64,000 bases of DNA from Sialis fuliginosa. Its lineage: Eukaryota; Arthropoda; Insecta; Megaloptera; Sialidae. The position numbers and the translations under genes were made by a program. Shown here piece by piece: positions 1 through 12,522 of the stretch. The notes below the pieces were generated by a model. It had not been told where the DNA came from, made no database searches, and saw nothing but the letters and a program-made list of their open reading frames with translations. How positions within the stretch are numbered: position 1 is the stretch's first letter; every line of letters begins with the position of its first letter. Location of the stretch: the NCBI GenBank assembly GCA_961205875.1, contig OY540821.1, positions 13,578,001 through 13,642,000 on the forward strand. The letters run 5' to 3'.

Positions 1-219
1 ATATATCTCGTTAATGATAGTCTTATAATTATTAAGTATTAAGATTTATGGTAATTAGCAACGTTCTTTGAAACATTAATTTAGCATGATACAAAATAGA
101 TACAACGGGGCCTTGAATTTGAAATTCGTTTTACTTAATCCATCGACGCGAAAGTCGACTATAAAGTCGACGACATTACCTTTACATTACATATATGTAT
201 TTAAATGCTATATGTACGC

Positions 220-237
220 AAAAAAAAAAAAAAAAAA
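220..237. repeat. Poly-A tract of 18
   Basis: An uninterrupted run of 18 A. No retroelement body was recognised on its 5' side, so it is listed as a simple repeat rather than a poly-A tail. Confidence 0.9.
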
Positions 238-1264
238 CATATTCGTCAATTTTTCTATAAGTCGTTGTTAGTCAATATGTACAATTTTTTACCATTTATT
301 GAAACTAATGAGCGGTAGTGTATTATTATAAAATACTGTATATACACAAGATACCCAAAAATGAACAAATTCAACAAAGAAAAAATGCTTTGTATCACTT
401 CTATTAAATACCTCCCCCCTATTAGATTATTAAATGTCTACTTTGTCTCGTATATTCCACTAAATATCACATTTAACAAACAGGGTTTCTCTGGATATTA
501 TTAAATTAGTGTCGTTTATGATAATTAAATGGTTGCCGTGTTTGTAATTTGAAAAACTCGAGCACTTTTTTTTTTAGAAATACACATATTTTTAGTCGTA
601 ATCTTTCTGTGTCGGTTGTAATTTCCGGGTTTATTTTTGTTTGTATTATTTTTAGACGTGCGTGTGTAAAAATAAAGCAATTGTTGTCTAATGAGATGAA
701 GCAATTTGGATTTACATTTGCAATAAATTAATGAACATGCAAAATAACGTCACAAAAAAATAACACAAATGTACGCTTTCTGGTATATTTTACAATAACG
801 CCCACAGCAAATCAAGTTGAAGCTCAGAAAAATTTCTACAAATTAAGCACATTTTTATTTTTTTATTTTTTTCATTTCTTGGCATTCTTCAGCCAGTGAA
901 CTTTCTGGAGAAATGATATTTTTTATTTCAGTGAATAAATTTTACATATTACGGGACACAAATAAGTAATTAGAAGTTGTCTCTGTGCCTACCAAGGCAG
1001 GATTAAGCAAACAGTACTGCATAGGTGTGGTTATGTACTAGTACTACAAGATAGGTGATATTAAATTTTTTGATTTATTGTAAACTAGCGGACGTAATCA
1101 GTTTATATAAACCCTCACGGGGGTAGGGGTTTATAGGGGAAAAACAACCCTCTATCTCGCATAAGAACCGAGAAATTTGCGTTTTTTTCCGAACTGATTT
1201 ACTATTATAGAATAAAAATAGAATATAAAGAATAAGTAGTTCTCGAGTGATAAGCACCCGAACG

Positions 1265-1290
1265 GACAGACAGACAGACAGAGAGAGAGA
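1265..1290. repeat. (GACA)n-(GA)n microsatellite
   Basis: Four GACA units followed by five GA units. The complementary CTGT/TGTG words recur near 21089, 31630, 52992 and 63670, in some cases inside longer repeats, so this tract may mark a decayed repeat and not a free-standing microsatellite. Confidence 0.85.
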
Positions 1291-1580
1291 CGTTGCGTTT
1301 TATAATATATATTATTAAGAACTACTAATAATGAAACCAATTTAAGAACCGCGAAAGCCACAGAACCAATGCATTACAATACTATTGAAAAACAGATAAA
1401 AAAAAATAACATGAATTGAATTCTTCCAATGTTAGAAAATTAAATATTTCTCTCTTCCCGATGCAATGCAATAATCTGACTTTAACACGTACTCAGAAAT
1501 CTCATTCGGTTTCTCAAAGATGCATCAGCGATGAGTTTGTTGCATTCAATGGCCTTTTTCTTGTTCTCTTTGCGGGACAG

Positions 1581-1637
1581 TCTGGACGCAAAACACGCGG
1601 ACGTGCGGCAAATAACAAATGGCCAAAGAGATCAGAG
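1581..1637 (+). other. Weak candidate internal exon, 57 bp
   Basis: A pyrimidine-rich stretch ends in a splice-acceptor-like ACAG at 1577-1580. It is followed by 57 GC-richer bases with 19 open codons (SGRKTRGRAANNKWPKRSE), then a donor-like GTAGCG at 1638. The length is a multiple of three and the peptide is basic. No family is recognised and no partner exon was found, so chance is a serious alternative. Confidence 0.13.
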
Positions 1638-1661
1638 GTAGCGACGATGCATCGCTCATAG

Positions 1662-1694
1662 CTGACTAGATCACATAGTGGGTTGTTTGTAAAC
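1662..1694 (+). repeat. Short dispersed repeat, copy 1
   Basis: The words CTGACTAGATCA and GTTTGTAAAC occur here in the same order as at 3042-3083, with small insertions. This looks like two fragments of one decayed repeat family. Its ends were not found. Confidence 0.35.
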
Positions 1695-1867
1695 CTGTCA
1701 ATGTAGCCCAGACGTGGTCTGATTTAGATATATCGTGTGTGGATTTCAAGTCATATGAATTGCTAGAACTGTAAATATATTTGTGTTCGACATTAATCAT
1801 TATTTTAACCTAGTTAATATTTATAGATTTAACTATATACAAGATGGATATTGGGGTTATATATTAT

Positions 1868-2154
1868 TAGAGATTGGAAAAATAGTTGTTATTTTCAATG
1901 AAATAGTTACTTAGTTACTTAGTTGAATTTTTTACGGAAAATAGTTTTTTTTACGGTTTGATAATAATAAGTGCAAATGAAGCAGTAAAAAGTGTCGCAA
2001 ATAGTTTTAAAATAATTGGAAAGGTAGTTGCAAATAGTTGATTTAAAATCGTGTTCAATCAAACCAGTTTTCTGAAAACGGTGGAGATATGTAATAAAAA
2101 TTACAATAAATTCATTTTTACGCAATAGTTGAAAAACTATTTTTCCAATCTCTA
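1868..2154. mobile_element. hAT-type MITE with 20-bp TIRs and 8-bp TSD
   Basis: The element is 287 bp. Its first 20 bases, TAGAGATTGGAAAAATAGTT, are repeated exactly inverted at 2135-2154. The eight flanking bases TATATTAT occur directly at 1860-1867 and again at 2155-2162. An 8-bp duplication and a TIR starting TAGAG (the YARNG pattern) are hallmarks of the hAT superfamily. Several internal copies of AATAGTT, also present at the TIR inner edge, resemble the subterminal repeats that hAT transposases bind. There is no transposase frame, so it is non-autonomous and would have needed a transposase supplied in trans. The perfect TIRs and TSD suggest fairly recent insertion, although the AT-rich TSD carries less information than a mixed one. 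Confidence 0.88.
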
Positions 2155-2197
2155 TATATTATATATTACGATAGGGGAAAGTATGGTATATTGGACC

Positions 2198-2213
2198 ATA
2201 TATATATATATAT
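2198..2213. repeat. (AT)8 microsatellite
   Basis: Simple dinucleotide tract of 16 bases. Confidence 0.9.
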
Positions 2214-5200
2214 CTCGAAAGGTATTTCTCTGATTTCTTAGGCGCCTAAGTTCATTGCATATATTTTGAGTAATTCGTACTAAGGGTGTAGTTAGTACAA
2301 AGGTAAACATACAGCTTTTTTTAATTTATAGTTCGCAGCAGCAATTTATCAACAATTAACTGTCATGGATTAATTGCCGGCTTTGATAAGTTATGTTTTT
2401 GTTAGATTTTTTTTCTCATTTTTCACACTGTTGGTTAAAATGTACCGCACGTATAGTTGCCATAACTGGAATCATGAAACTTATAATAATTTATTATAAT
2501 TGTTCGATAGTCTGTAATTCAAAATATATATTATGTTTTGTTTAGTTAAGAATCTATTAAAGTCCAAATTAGCAACCCCGTGGTCCAATTTACAGTACCG
2601 GTTGGCTAAATTGAAACAAATTTTTATTTTTGTGGAGTTTATGGTAATTATGTTTATTAATACTTAACAAAAACAAAATCTATAAACTTCTGTTTCATTT
2701 CATAAAAAAAAAATTATCTAAACCTAAATCTAGTATATCAAATATCTTAATTTTTTTAAATGAATTTTATAAGAAGTCCTCATCAGAAGAAAATAAAGTT
2801 TCTCCTCTTTCTAATAGTAAATATATAAAGTTTCAAGATTTGTAAAGACTTAATTATCAACTTAAATAATTAATCAACTAGGTGTAAACACCTATCACCA
2901 TCTATAATTAAACTATTAATTCTACCACCCACATCTACTGAAAAACGACTGTCTGCAAATAGAACGTCGTTGAGAACATCTGCCATATGTCAAAGGTTAG
3001 TGCCACGTTTGTTACGCCACTGTTGTTTAAATACAGCATCTCTGACTGCCAACTAGATCAAACCAAGTGAGCTGTTTGTAAACATTGCGCTCCCATCATA
3101 CTTTATGTCCGACACGTACCTTACACATACTCGCCTGCATGTGTGTGTGTGTATGTTACTAAGATTAGTTTTATACGAACGATTCTAGAAAACTGATTAA
3201 AATTAATTATTATACCCAATTCTTATTGCTGACTCGATTTTTGTCACGATCATGCACGTTATATTACGCCATATTGTAAAATACAACATATTGAAATTAT
3301 ATTTATCAATTGATATATCCTAAATACAACAACGAAAAGTCAATTTTCCGAAAGAAAAAAAACACTATACCTTCTGCACCCACATAAACATATTTCTACC
3401 CGGCCATTCTATTTATATCCACCTGCTATGATCGACTCATCAGATATTTCTCACTCCGTCTTGTCCCCACAAACACATACATTTTCTCCAAATAACAAAA
3501 AACACATGGGGCTGTCCAAAATGGCTTAACCATCGATTTCAAATAAAGAATTTAAATTATTTATTTTTTAATAAAAATATTTTTAACAGTTTTTTTTACT
3601 ATTCATTAGTCAACATACTTCAAATATGTTATAAAATTAATGGTACATTTATGTACGTCTACCTTAAACAACCCTTTAGTAATTTTGTATGAATAGAATT
3701 AAAAGACCTCATTAGTTTTCTGTAATTACTTTGTAACATAAATATTCACCATTCAAATACTGTTACTTTATTTTAAACTTGAATATAATTTAAAAGCGTC
3801 ATTTTTGTTTACAGCGTAATATTTTGAAAAACAAAAATATGTATAATACTTAATTATTTCTTTAGAATATAAAAATAAAAAAACTAAAACATACAGTGGC
3901 TTGTAAACATTAAAAATATTAATATTACAATGAAATAAACTTTTTTTAAAGTTAAAAAATCACACTACACATAAAAAAGTTTATAACATAAAAACAACAC
4001 ATTTTGCGTACACTATTACATCACATACTGACCTTTACACAGTTTTTAATATGAGATTTCAGCTTGGAAAGCATAGGTCTGGCTATTTGTCAACAAAAGT
4101 AGTCTGTGGAGTACAATTACGTGTCCAAAAGAGAAGTAATGTCAAGTCCAAGGATAGAGCTATTGCAAAATGCTGTTCCAGAATGAATGGGATATACATT
4201 TACTTATGTATAAAAAACAATTAAATCACTGAAAAAAAAACAATATGTACAGGGTATCCCAGACATAGATGCGTTCTTTTTATGATCTTGTGTTTTATTT
4301 TAGAAAATACGTAAGTATGAATAGTTTTGTAACATTTAAAGTGCAATATCTAAAGATAAAATATCTCTGATTTGAATAAAAAATCAAACGATTTATCAAA
4401 AAAGATAGAATGCAATTTTTTTATTGTATTTACAGTTGCTCCTGCAACCGGGTATGTAAAAGATAACAAACAATATGTATCTTTAAAATCAAGACAAATA
4501 ACTATAAAAAATGGCTTTCATTACAGTTCTAATTCGAAAAAAAAATTAATTTATAAACCGATATACGAAATTAGTTATAAAATAAAATTACTGTAAGTGA
4601 AGACAGTATATTTCTACTTTAACCATTTGTTACAATTTAGAAGTAACATCATTTTTATTAAAAATTCAATATAGCATAAGTGAACTGAAGCATTAAAAAT
4701 ACAATATATATTCTAAAGCAAGAAAAACGTGGAAGAAAAACGAATTTAGTTAAAATCCACTAAGTTTTTTTTCTTTTTAAAATAGCTTGTCGTAAGTTTA
4801 TGGATGATTTGAGTATTTTAAAAGGTTTATCCAACATTTAAAACTTCAAGTTGAACAACTTTTTTTCCTTCAGAACTTCTTGGTAAGGAAATAGAAGATA
4901 AACTTGGAAAAATCTATACAAAACGTTTGCCTTATTTTCAATATATTAATACTCGTTTCAAATATGAGGTTATTAATTTCTATTAAAAATAAACGTGCCA
5001 CTTTAAATTACTCAAATGGGAATAGAACATTATATAAATACGAATATTGAAGTTGGTAAATAAAAGCTTTCGAATCTGAATTTGAATATTCATTAAATAA
5101 AATTCTGTATGATTATTTATTATAAAACATCACAAAATATTTTATGAAATCTACATATATACGTGTTCGAAGCAAATAAACGAATCAGATTATAAATTAT

Positions 5201-6002
5201 TTATATACATATGTACAATGTACCTACGTTTAAATTTAAATTTAATTTATGGTAAATCCCAAGGGCAAAATTTCTGATAGTAAATTTAGAAAGCTTTTAA
5301 TATAAAAAAAAGAATTTACCAGCCGTTATTTGAATATGATAGCAAATATCTGTGTATATCTGAAATAACATTCCATAGTTAAATTGAAAACTCAGTATAA
5401 TTTGGTAATTTATTTTTTAAATGTATTTGAACAAATATACAAAAGTTCCAGTTTACTCCACCACAAAACTATTTTATGTAGATAATCTTTGTACCAAACA
5501 CAAACAAGTATAAAATTCAATGAGCATACATACTCTCAACTATAAATACGTATTTGAAACCAAATAACTATTCTACTCTCCGACCAAATTTAAATACCAT
5601 CAACGGGAGAAGTGCAAAGCATGATTGTTAAATAAATCCTACCACATACACAGTGGATTCGATGTGATAGAAGTGCTTTGATCGACAAGATTCAAGAGCA
5701 GTGGCGCATTAAAATCCAAGTTACAAATTATATTTATATATTTTTTCAAAATAATAATTAAACGTTCAATAATTAGAGACCTAAGAACGCTAAAGAAACT
5801 AAATAAGATAAAACAGAAATTTTTGTTTAGGCGATGGAACCATAATATAAGAAAATTCGCATCTTTGAAGATCTAAATTATATAGAAGACGTAAGGAGAT
5901 ACTACGGGTACAATTTTTTGAAACTTAAGATATCTTTTATGAATACTTTAAGCTTGTACAATTTACGTTTTCTAATTATGCTTAATCGCTTCATTTGAAA
6001 CA
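2214..6002. other. Gene-free AT-rich stretch
   Basis: No gene seen. It holds the second copy of the 1662 repeat (3042-3083), a short TG tract at 3140-3153, and at 4248 a GTACAGGGTATCCC word of the kind found at ends of many insect transposons, for which no partner end was found. The rest is AT-rich without visible structure. Confidence 0.6.
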
Positions 6003-6236
6003 TAGGTTTGTAAAAAAAATCGATATTTTTTCCCCTCGTTCTCGTTACGAAATAAGGTAATATATGACCCAAAATAAATCCCCCCCACAAGTATTACCCT
6101 GAAGTGCCACAAGGGGGGTCTTGTTTCCCATTTAAATAACCGGGAAAAATATTATTTAGTTCTAAAGTTGGTATTACTGATTCATGATAACTGATAAAAC
6201 TTTAATGACAACATTTTGTAGAGAATAAAATTATGT
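6003..6236 (+). repeat. Dispersed repeat family D, copy 1
   Basis: Shares a collinear series of blocks with 47008-47225 and 62247-62480: an A-run then ATCGATATTTTT, a CTCTCGTTACGAAATA-like block, CCAAAATAAATCC, a TTTAAATAAC block, then TTGGTATTACTGATTCATG and AATAAAATTATGTT. Copies differ by substitutions and indels. No terminal inverted repeat or TSD was identified, so the class is unknown. A frame reading across it is fortuitous. Confidence 0.8.
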
Positions 6237-6239
6237 TCT

Positions 6240-8063
6240 AATAATGCTAGTTATTGGCTTGGTCATTTCTTTTTCGACAGCTCAGTAGTAGAGTAAAATA
6301 GTGCTATTTAATTGATATTTTTAAAAATTTGACGTTTAAATGTTGATTTTTGTTAAAAAAATAACAAATATTGAAAACGCTTATAAGTTTTAACTCTTTG
6401 TATTTAAATGATAATAAGTTACGAGTATATCAAATACTATAAAAACATCAAAAATCATGAATGTTAAATACAACCCTGTAAACAGCCAGTTAAGTTTTCT
6501 TCTGATTTAAAATAAAATTTGTTCATCAAACTCGTTAAACAATCCAGACAGCTTTTACTATTTGTTTTAAATTGTATTTTATTACTTATCTGTGAATCAT
6601 CAAGAAGTAGTTAATAGTCTATGTCAGAATTTAATTCTTGAATAAATATTTATTTGTTTATACGAGATGTAATTAAATCAAGAAAATTATAATATTTATA
6701 AACACTGAAGAAGTCTTAAATGTAGCAGATAATATAAAAATAAGGCTATAAAAATTGTTACCAAAATATTATCATTAAATGACAAAATTTCACAGTTATC
6801 TTAAAATAAATTAAACGTCTATATTTTCCAAGAAATAAATCTTAATTCTTCCTCTCAATTAAAAACACATTTACATTGAAATATTTATTTAATTTTAATT
6901 CATTTACAACTTTAGCAAATATTTTACTGCTTTTCCAATAAACTACTCTGAATATTCGTATTTTATGTTGTCTTTTAAATAATAGACAGTTCTTAGAAAG
7001 CTTATTAATTTTTTGTTTCTAATTAAAACAAGAATTACAACTTAATCTCTTGTATTTATCTCGAAAAGCTGATCTACCTTACCCGTTTCAATTACAAAGA
7101 TAATTCCTTTCGACATTAAACTTTGACGACTCAACGTTTTTAAGCTCCAACAATTTTATCACGGTTATAAATCAGCAAGTACCTTCAATGTACCATCATT
7201 GTAATACCAAAATCTAGAGGGCTTATGCGATAGAATTTACCAAACGAAGGTAATAGTATCATGGCTAACTTGGATACTACTTAACTTATATAACCTCTAA
7301 TGCAAAATTAATTTTGGTTTGAACGTGTGTTTAAAATCGTTAAAGAGGATACAAGATCCTTTTTAGAAAGACGAGTTTACGACTGGTTTTTTTTATGGTT
7401 AATAAAATTTAAATACAAGAAACTTTTTTATTTCTTGCAAAATCGCAAAAATAATTTTAATTCCAAAATTCAAATCATTACATTTTTTTTATATGATTTA
7501 AATAAAATACATCTATTTCATAGAATTTAACTGCAGAAAATAGGAAAATCAATGTTACTTCAGACACACACAAATATTTGTTCTCTTGTTAATGTAACAG
7601 TAAACACATTCTTATAAATTTAAAACTTGATCTAAAACCATTAGTTTTAAAGTTTATTATCGAGTTTGGTCATTAACACCAAAAGAAGTGCTAACAAATT
7701 ATTAACAAAGTGCAGAAAATAGAATGCTTTGAATTGTTTTATAACTTTATTAATTTCATTTTGGCATTAATACTTCGAGCTAAAGTATATTGTCGGCTAA
7801 AGGAGTAAATCTAGCAAGTAAAAATTTTGACGAGACTGAGATTTTTGTACGACTGTTTTGTTGGAAAAAACCTTCATAACTTACTCCTAAATGTCACGCA
7901 AAGGTAGTAATTTGGTACACGTAATTTTGCTATGCTGTATATACGTATATTTTATACAGTTTTTTTGCTCTTGACTTCAGAGAAATACACTCTTAAATCA
8001 ACGATATGAAACATTTATTTTTAATTAATAATACTTTATGGAAGCTTTTTAAATATTATAAGT
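6240..8063. other. Gene-free AT-rich stretch
   Basis: No gene, RNA gene or clear repeat seen. The open frames present are no longer than chance predicts at this composition. Confidence 0.6.
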
Positions 8064-8371
8064 CGGTGATCTTCAAACTATGTAGGGTGTATCTCTCTGG
8101 AGGTTCCGCGAGACAAAATAAAATTTTGAAAAAAAATTATTATAAAGCGCTCACACTTGTTGACTAGTGTTTATTAACTAACAATTTTTTTTTAAATTAA
8201 CGCACTCCAAGAAGTTACTAGTACACGTAAAATAGCTATGTGTGAGTTTTTCTGCTTTTAAAACTTACTTTGCGTATTATTTTAAGAGACATTTTTCGAG
8301 TGTGGGAAGAGGTTCGCCGAAAAAACTTTATAATTCTAAGGGTTCTATGAGTTGAAGTTTGAAGACCACTT
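8064..8371. mobile_element. Decayed hAT-like element with inverted ends
   Basis: The left end CGGTGATCTTCAAACT matches the inverted right end AGTGGTCTTCAAACTTC at all but a few bases. The pattern (CAGTGGTCTTCAAAC-like) resembles hAT termini. The total is 308 bp with no transposase. A matching 8-bp duplication could not be found, so either the true boundary is off by a base or the copy is old. Confidence 0.5.
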
Positions 8372-9134
8372 TATTTATTATGAATTAACAAATATCAAAA
8401 TAAAATTTTGTTGTAAAACAATTCAATGCAATTTGTTAATTAATAATGTATTATGTTGATGGTCAAACTCACTCATGTACAATATTTAATAAATGGTAAA
8501 TTTGGACCAAGCATCAATATAAATATATTTCAGGGGAAAATGTTATATTACAGAACTATTACTTCTACCTCACATGACCCCAAAAGTCGCAATATTAACA
8601 GGGGAGCAAATATAATAATAATACTATATTACTCCTTAATTAAGACATTGAAACATGAATTTTCTTATGTTATGTAGTTAAACTCTATATTCCACACCCT
8701 GTATATATACTTATTATGTACGTACACATACTATTCATTAGCTAATCTTTTATCTACATAATATTACTACGAGGATTTACTAACAATATAGAAACTAACA
8801 TAAGTTAAAACATTTAACAAATATTAGAATAATATACACCTGAAGTTATCAACATGTTAATACCCATCTCTAGTTAAGACAACTCGATGATCTGCAGTTA
8901 ATCCATGAATTTATAAACGTAAACATGTTCATTAGTTAGCCGCAAAACAAAACATTACGTTTACTATTCCTGTACACTAAATCACGTAGTACCTCACTCT
9001 GTAATATATTTGTGCTCTGTAGTTTCTAGTATTACGGTTAATTGCTCCATTAGTACAGCACCGATTGCACAAAGAAAATTTTAGATTGGTATTGTAGCAA
9101 TATTTAGTTTGATTATTTCTTATTATTATTTCAT
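8372..9134. other. Gene-free AT-rich stretch
   Basis: No gene seen. At 8690-8703 the word CACACCCTGTATAT (inverted ATATACAGGGTGTG) looks like one end of an insect transposon. Its partner was not found. Confidence 0.5.
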
Positions 9135-9165
9135 ACTAGTTGTGCCCCAGGCTTCGCTCGCTTAA
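9135..9165. mobile_element. ACTAGT...GGCTTCGCTCGC retroelement/Helitron-like end
   Basis: The block ACTAGTTGTGCCCC followed by AGGCTTCGCTCGC has the form of a widespread insect repeat terminus (read inverted it ends ...GCACAACTAGT). Assignment to RTE-like or Helitron-like elements is from general familiarity, not from a search. Only this end is visible. Confidence 0.35.
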
Positions 9166-10092
9166 ATATAAAAGTTTATTTTAGACCTTTTTATTCTACA
9201 CAATTCTTTACTACATTATATTGTTTATATTTAACGGTTTAGGTAGTGTATTGCAAAAGAGCACGCTGGCGGCAAACTTTTTTCCGACTTGATTTTCTAT
9301 TATCGTCACTGCTTATTATTATGTTACCTAACCAAACAAAATATATACCTGGGCTAAGAACATATCTTAATTAATTATTTACACTTGTCAATTTTTTTAT
9401 TATTCTATTCTGTTTTTCAAAAAAGCAATTTGAAAGATATGTTAACAGTTTTTTTAATCAGTTGTTAATAGAAAAAAATGTATAAAATAAAAGTTGTAGA
9501 TAATATTATTATCAAAAATTTAAGTATCAAGCAATTTTTCGTTATAACGCACCATTCTCAAGATATTTTATCTGTATAACGGTGTATAAAAAAGTCTCAT
9601 CGTTGCCATATTTAAATTAAAATTAAATTACTAATTAAAATGCTGACATTTAAACTAAAACAAACAGAACTTAAATTAATTCTAAGGAGTCTTTTCCTAC
9701 ATTCTAACATTTATTAGATGCATCGAAAATGTTAATCAAATGTTCTACAAATACCATTGTTGCACTGGAGAAGATGACAGACTGAATATTTTACAATAGT
9801 TCGTTTCCAACTAACTAGTACAGTTGCAACATCAAAGTGCATATTCTTGTATGCACTGGCGTACCATTTATGGTAAAATGATTGGTTAGTTTGCCTTTAA
9901 ACAATAACCGTATTGAGATGTTATATTTTGTCTATTTATGGAAAATATAATACAACAGAAGTACAAAACTTGTAAATTTTATTTAAACATTATTATATAT
10001 TTTTAAATATAACTATTTTTTTTTATTTCGACACAAATAGAATTAAAAAATAAATATAATGTAATTTGTTAGATAAAATACAAAAATTGTAA

Positions 10093-10498
10093 TTGTAATT
10101 GGATATCATCCTGAGATTCCTAAATGATTTTCTTTATTAGAAAAAAAACATACATTTTTGGGCATTATATTTCGATAACGGAGAAACATATTTGAATGCG
10201 CAATAATTTAAATTAAAGAACAATCAAGTGTCTTTAAAATATTATGTAACTGTATTTTTTTTATAATTAATCGTTATTTTTTTAGTGATGTTAAAATAAT
10301 CTTATTTTGAGGGCATTTTTCAAACAATTAACTATAACAAATGTTTAGCTGTTATATATCATTTTAAAGGTCTCTTTAATTTAAACTATTGCGCATTCAA
10401 ATATCTTTCCCCGTTACCGAGATATAATGCTCAAAAATTTATGTTTTTTTCTGATAAAGAAAATCATTTAGGGACCTCAGGATGATATCCAATTACAA
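10093..10498. mobile_element. 406-bp foldback element
   Basis: Two arms of about 150 bp face each other. The left arm starts TTGTAATTGGATATCATCC at 10093. The right arm ends with its complement at 10498. Within the arms, TGAATGCGCAATA and CTAAATGATTTTCTTTAT also pair. Arm identity looks high over most of the length and the unpaired centre (about 10240-10345) is very AT-rich. No transposase and no clear TSD were seen. The superfamily is unknown. If transcribed, the arms would form a long double-stranded RNA hairpin. Confidence 0.8.
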
Positions 10499-10984
10499 AT
10501 TCCTTTGGTAGGTGTTTTAAGGATATACAAATGCAAATTTTGCGTATACAGCGTTTCGAAGATTCGAAAAAAAATGTATATTATATTATATGTACAATTA
10601 CAAACGTAACTATGCACATGTGCATGTATAATATATATATGTTTCTAATGTACATCTTCTGTTCTTGTTACAAGAACACAATGGTTGCACGAAATGGTTG
10701 GTTGGGTTTGAGATCCGATTGCACACACATTGGGAAGATGAATTGTCAACAATATGTATCTGATTAATACAATCTACTCTTAACGAGAAACTAGTGTACT
10801 TAATATCATAAACAATATCAACGTTATAACACAATAAACATAACGTTTAAATGCAAGATATGATGTCAATTATAATACAATAATACGTTTCTATTGTTTC
10901 TATTATCCTTTCATAATTTCATAACGTGAAAACTGACATATTGGCCATTTTGTGTATAGTTTTGTGTATTCTTTCTGATTAATT

Positions 10985-11203
10985 CAGTTATCATGTTATG
11001 TCCTAAGACTACCGAATTTTTCTGCATACATATATGTATTACACTGACTATAAAAGCCATCCAGAAGTTAAAAAATGATTTGTTTCGGGAAACAAAAACA
11101 GTGAAAAAATTCAAATTGCTCAGATTTTTGCAGTTACCATGTTATGTCCTAAGACTATCGAATTATTCTACATATACTTTACTAGCCATCCAGAAGTTAA
11201 AAT
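10985..11203 (+). repeat. Local duplication, period about 145 bp
   Basis: A block starting CAGTTATCATGTTATGTCC and ending GCCATCCAGAAGTTAAAA at 10985-11075 is repeated at 11131-11203 with a few substitutions and a roughly 15-bp deletion. This is a head-to-tail duplication with spacer. The open frames here are copies of each other for that reason and are not taken as coding. Confidence 0.8.
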
Positions 11204-11350
11204 TAATTGTTTAATATTTAATTTATTTGCAAATAGGTTGAAAAACATTTGCATCTTTTACTTAATTATCAAAAAGATTTTTCTAGAATTAATCACGTTG
11301 GTATTTGCTTCGTTTTCATGTCATTATAATTTACCTACTGTAATAATATA

Positions 11351-12120
11351 ACAAAATAATTTTATTGTTTTTACATTTTTTTTTCAATACTATTAGAAAA
11401 TTATTAATAGTAAGTACCTAGGTATTATTTTTGCTTTCAAGTATTTATACATGTTATCTATTATATTCAACAACAATAAATAATCATAAGAAATATTTAA
11501 AACATACCTATTTCGCCCTATATTACTGACAACTCTAATTATTTATAAAATTGCAGTGACGCTTACCTAGAAAGAAAAATATAAAAAATGTAATACTTAT
11601 TTTATAAAACCACATGAATGAAAAAAAATTCAGTAAGTGATTGCTTTTACATATAAATTCATAATATAATTTTTTATATTATTTACTACACGCCAAAAGT
11701 CTAGATATACTTTTTATTTATATTTGACAGCTTTCCTGTAGAAGTTTTTTGCAATTCATTAATTAGTTCAGTCATAAGGTATATTAAATTAAGAAAACAA
11801 AAGAATTCTTAGAAATATCACAATAAATATGATGTACAAATATTTACTTTTATGCTCCATGAGAGATTTTAAGCTGCTGACTCCAAATTCTTTTTTTGCT
11901 TCTAATTTTTGTTTACATAAAAATGAGTTACTAAAAATATTTTAAAGTAATTACTGTCTATAGTTGAAATTATCAACATCACTAGCAACTGTCAGCTCAA
12001 AGTTTTAATAAAGAATCTTGTTACAATCCAACAAAAATGGAAAAATGTAAATACATTCCTTTTTTAATGAAGACAGTTTTGTTTCAGTTTATTATTTTTT
12101 TTTATCTTTTAATGGTGCAC
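11351..12120. other. Gene-free AT-rich stretch
   Basis: Nothing recognised; only A/T runs. Confidence 0.6.
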
Positions 12121-12205
12121 TAGAGCTGGGCGCGTGAATAATGTTTACTCACGATCACGCAAAAAAAATTTGTCACGCCCGGTCACTTAGGTTTACAGAA
12201 AAAAA
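12121..12205 (+). mobile_element. Possible hAT-like left end
   Basis: Begins TAGAGCTGGGCGCG, which fits the hAT YARNG start, and is followed by CACGATCACGC and CACGCCCGGTCAC words, unusually GC-rich for the locus. A right end ending ...CCCAGCTCTA was not found within 1 kb, so this may be a truncated copy or a coincidence. Confidence 0.25.
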
Positions 12206-12432
12206 TATCATATATACATATATAAAGTGCATACAAAATAAAACATTTTTAATCTGGATTTTTTTTAGAAGAGCTGGCAATAACAATATAGGACAAATGT
12301 TTCTTCTTAAAATGATTTTTATACTGTATATTTGTAAAATAAAAAGTTGTTTTAAAAGATTATTTATATTTATTCTTTTTAAAAATTTTATCAATTTTTT
12401 ACTAGCTGTGGATCATTGTTATTATGGCCAAA

Positions 12433-12522
12433 ATCACTGGTTGATCAGTGAAAACTGGTATATACCACTTACAGTGATTTTAATGTTCACTGAAGGAATC
12501 AGTGAAATTCTCACTGATTCAG
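12433..12522. repeat. Cluster of TCACTGA/TCAGTGA words
   Basis: At least six copies of CACTGA/CACTGG or the complement occur in about 90 bases, in both orientations, forming several small inverted pairs. This could be the subterminal repeat zone of the element starting at 12121, or a local binding-site cluster. Confidence 0.45.
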
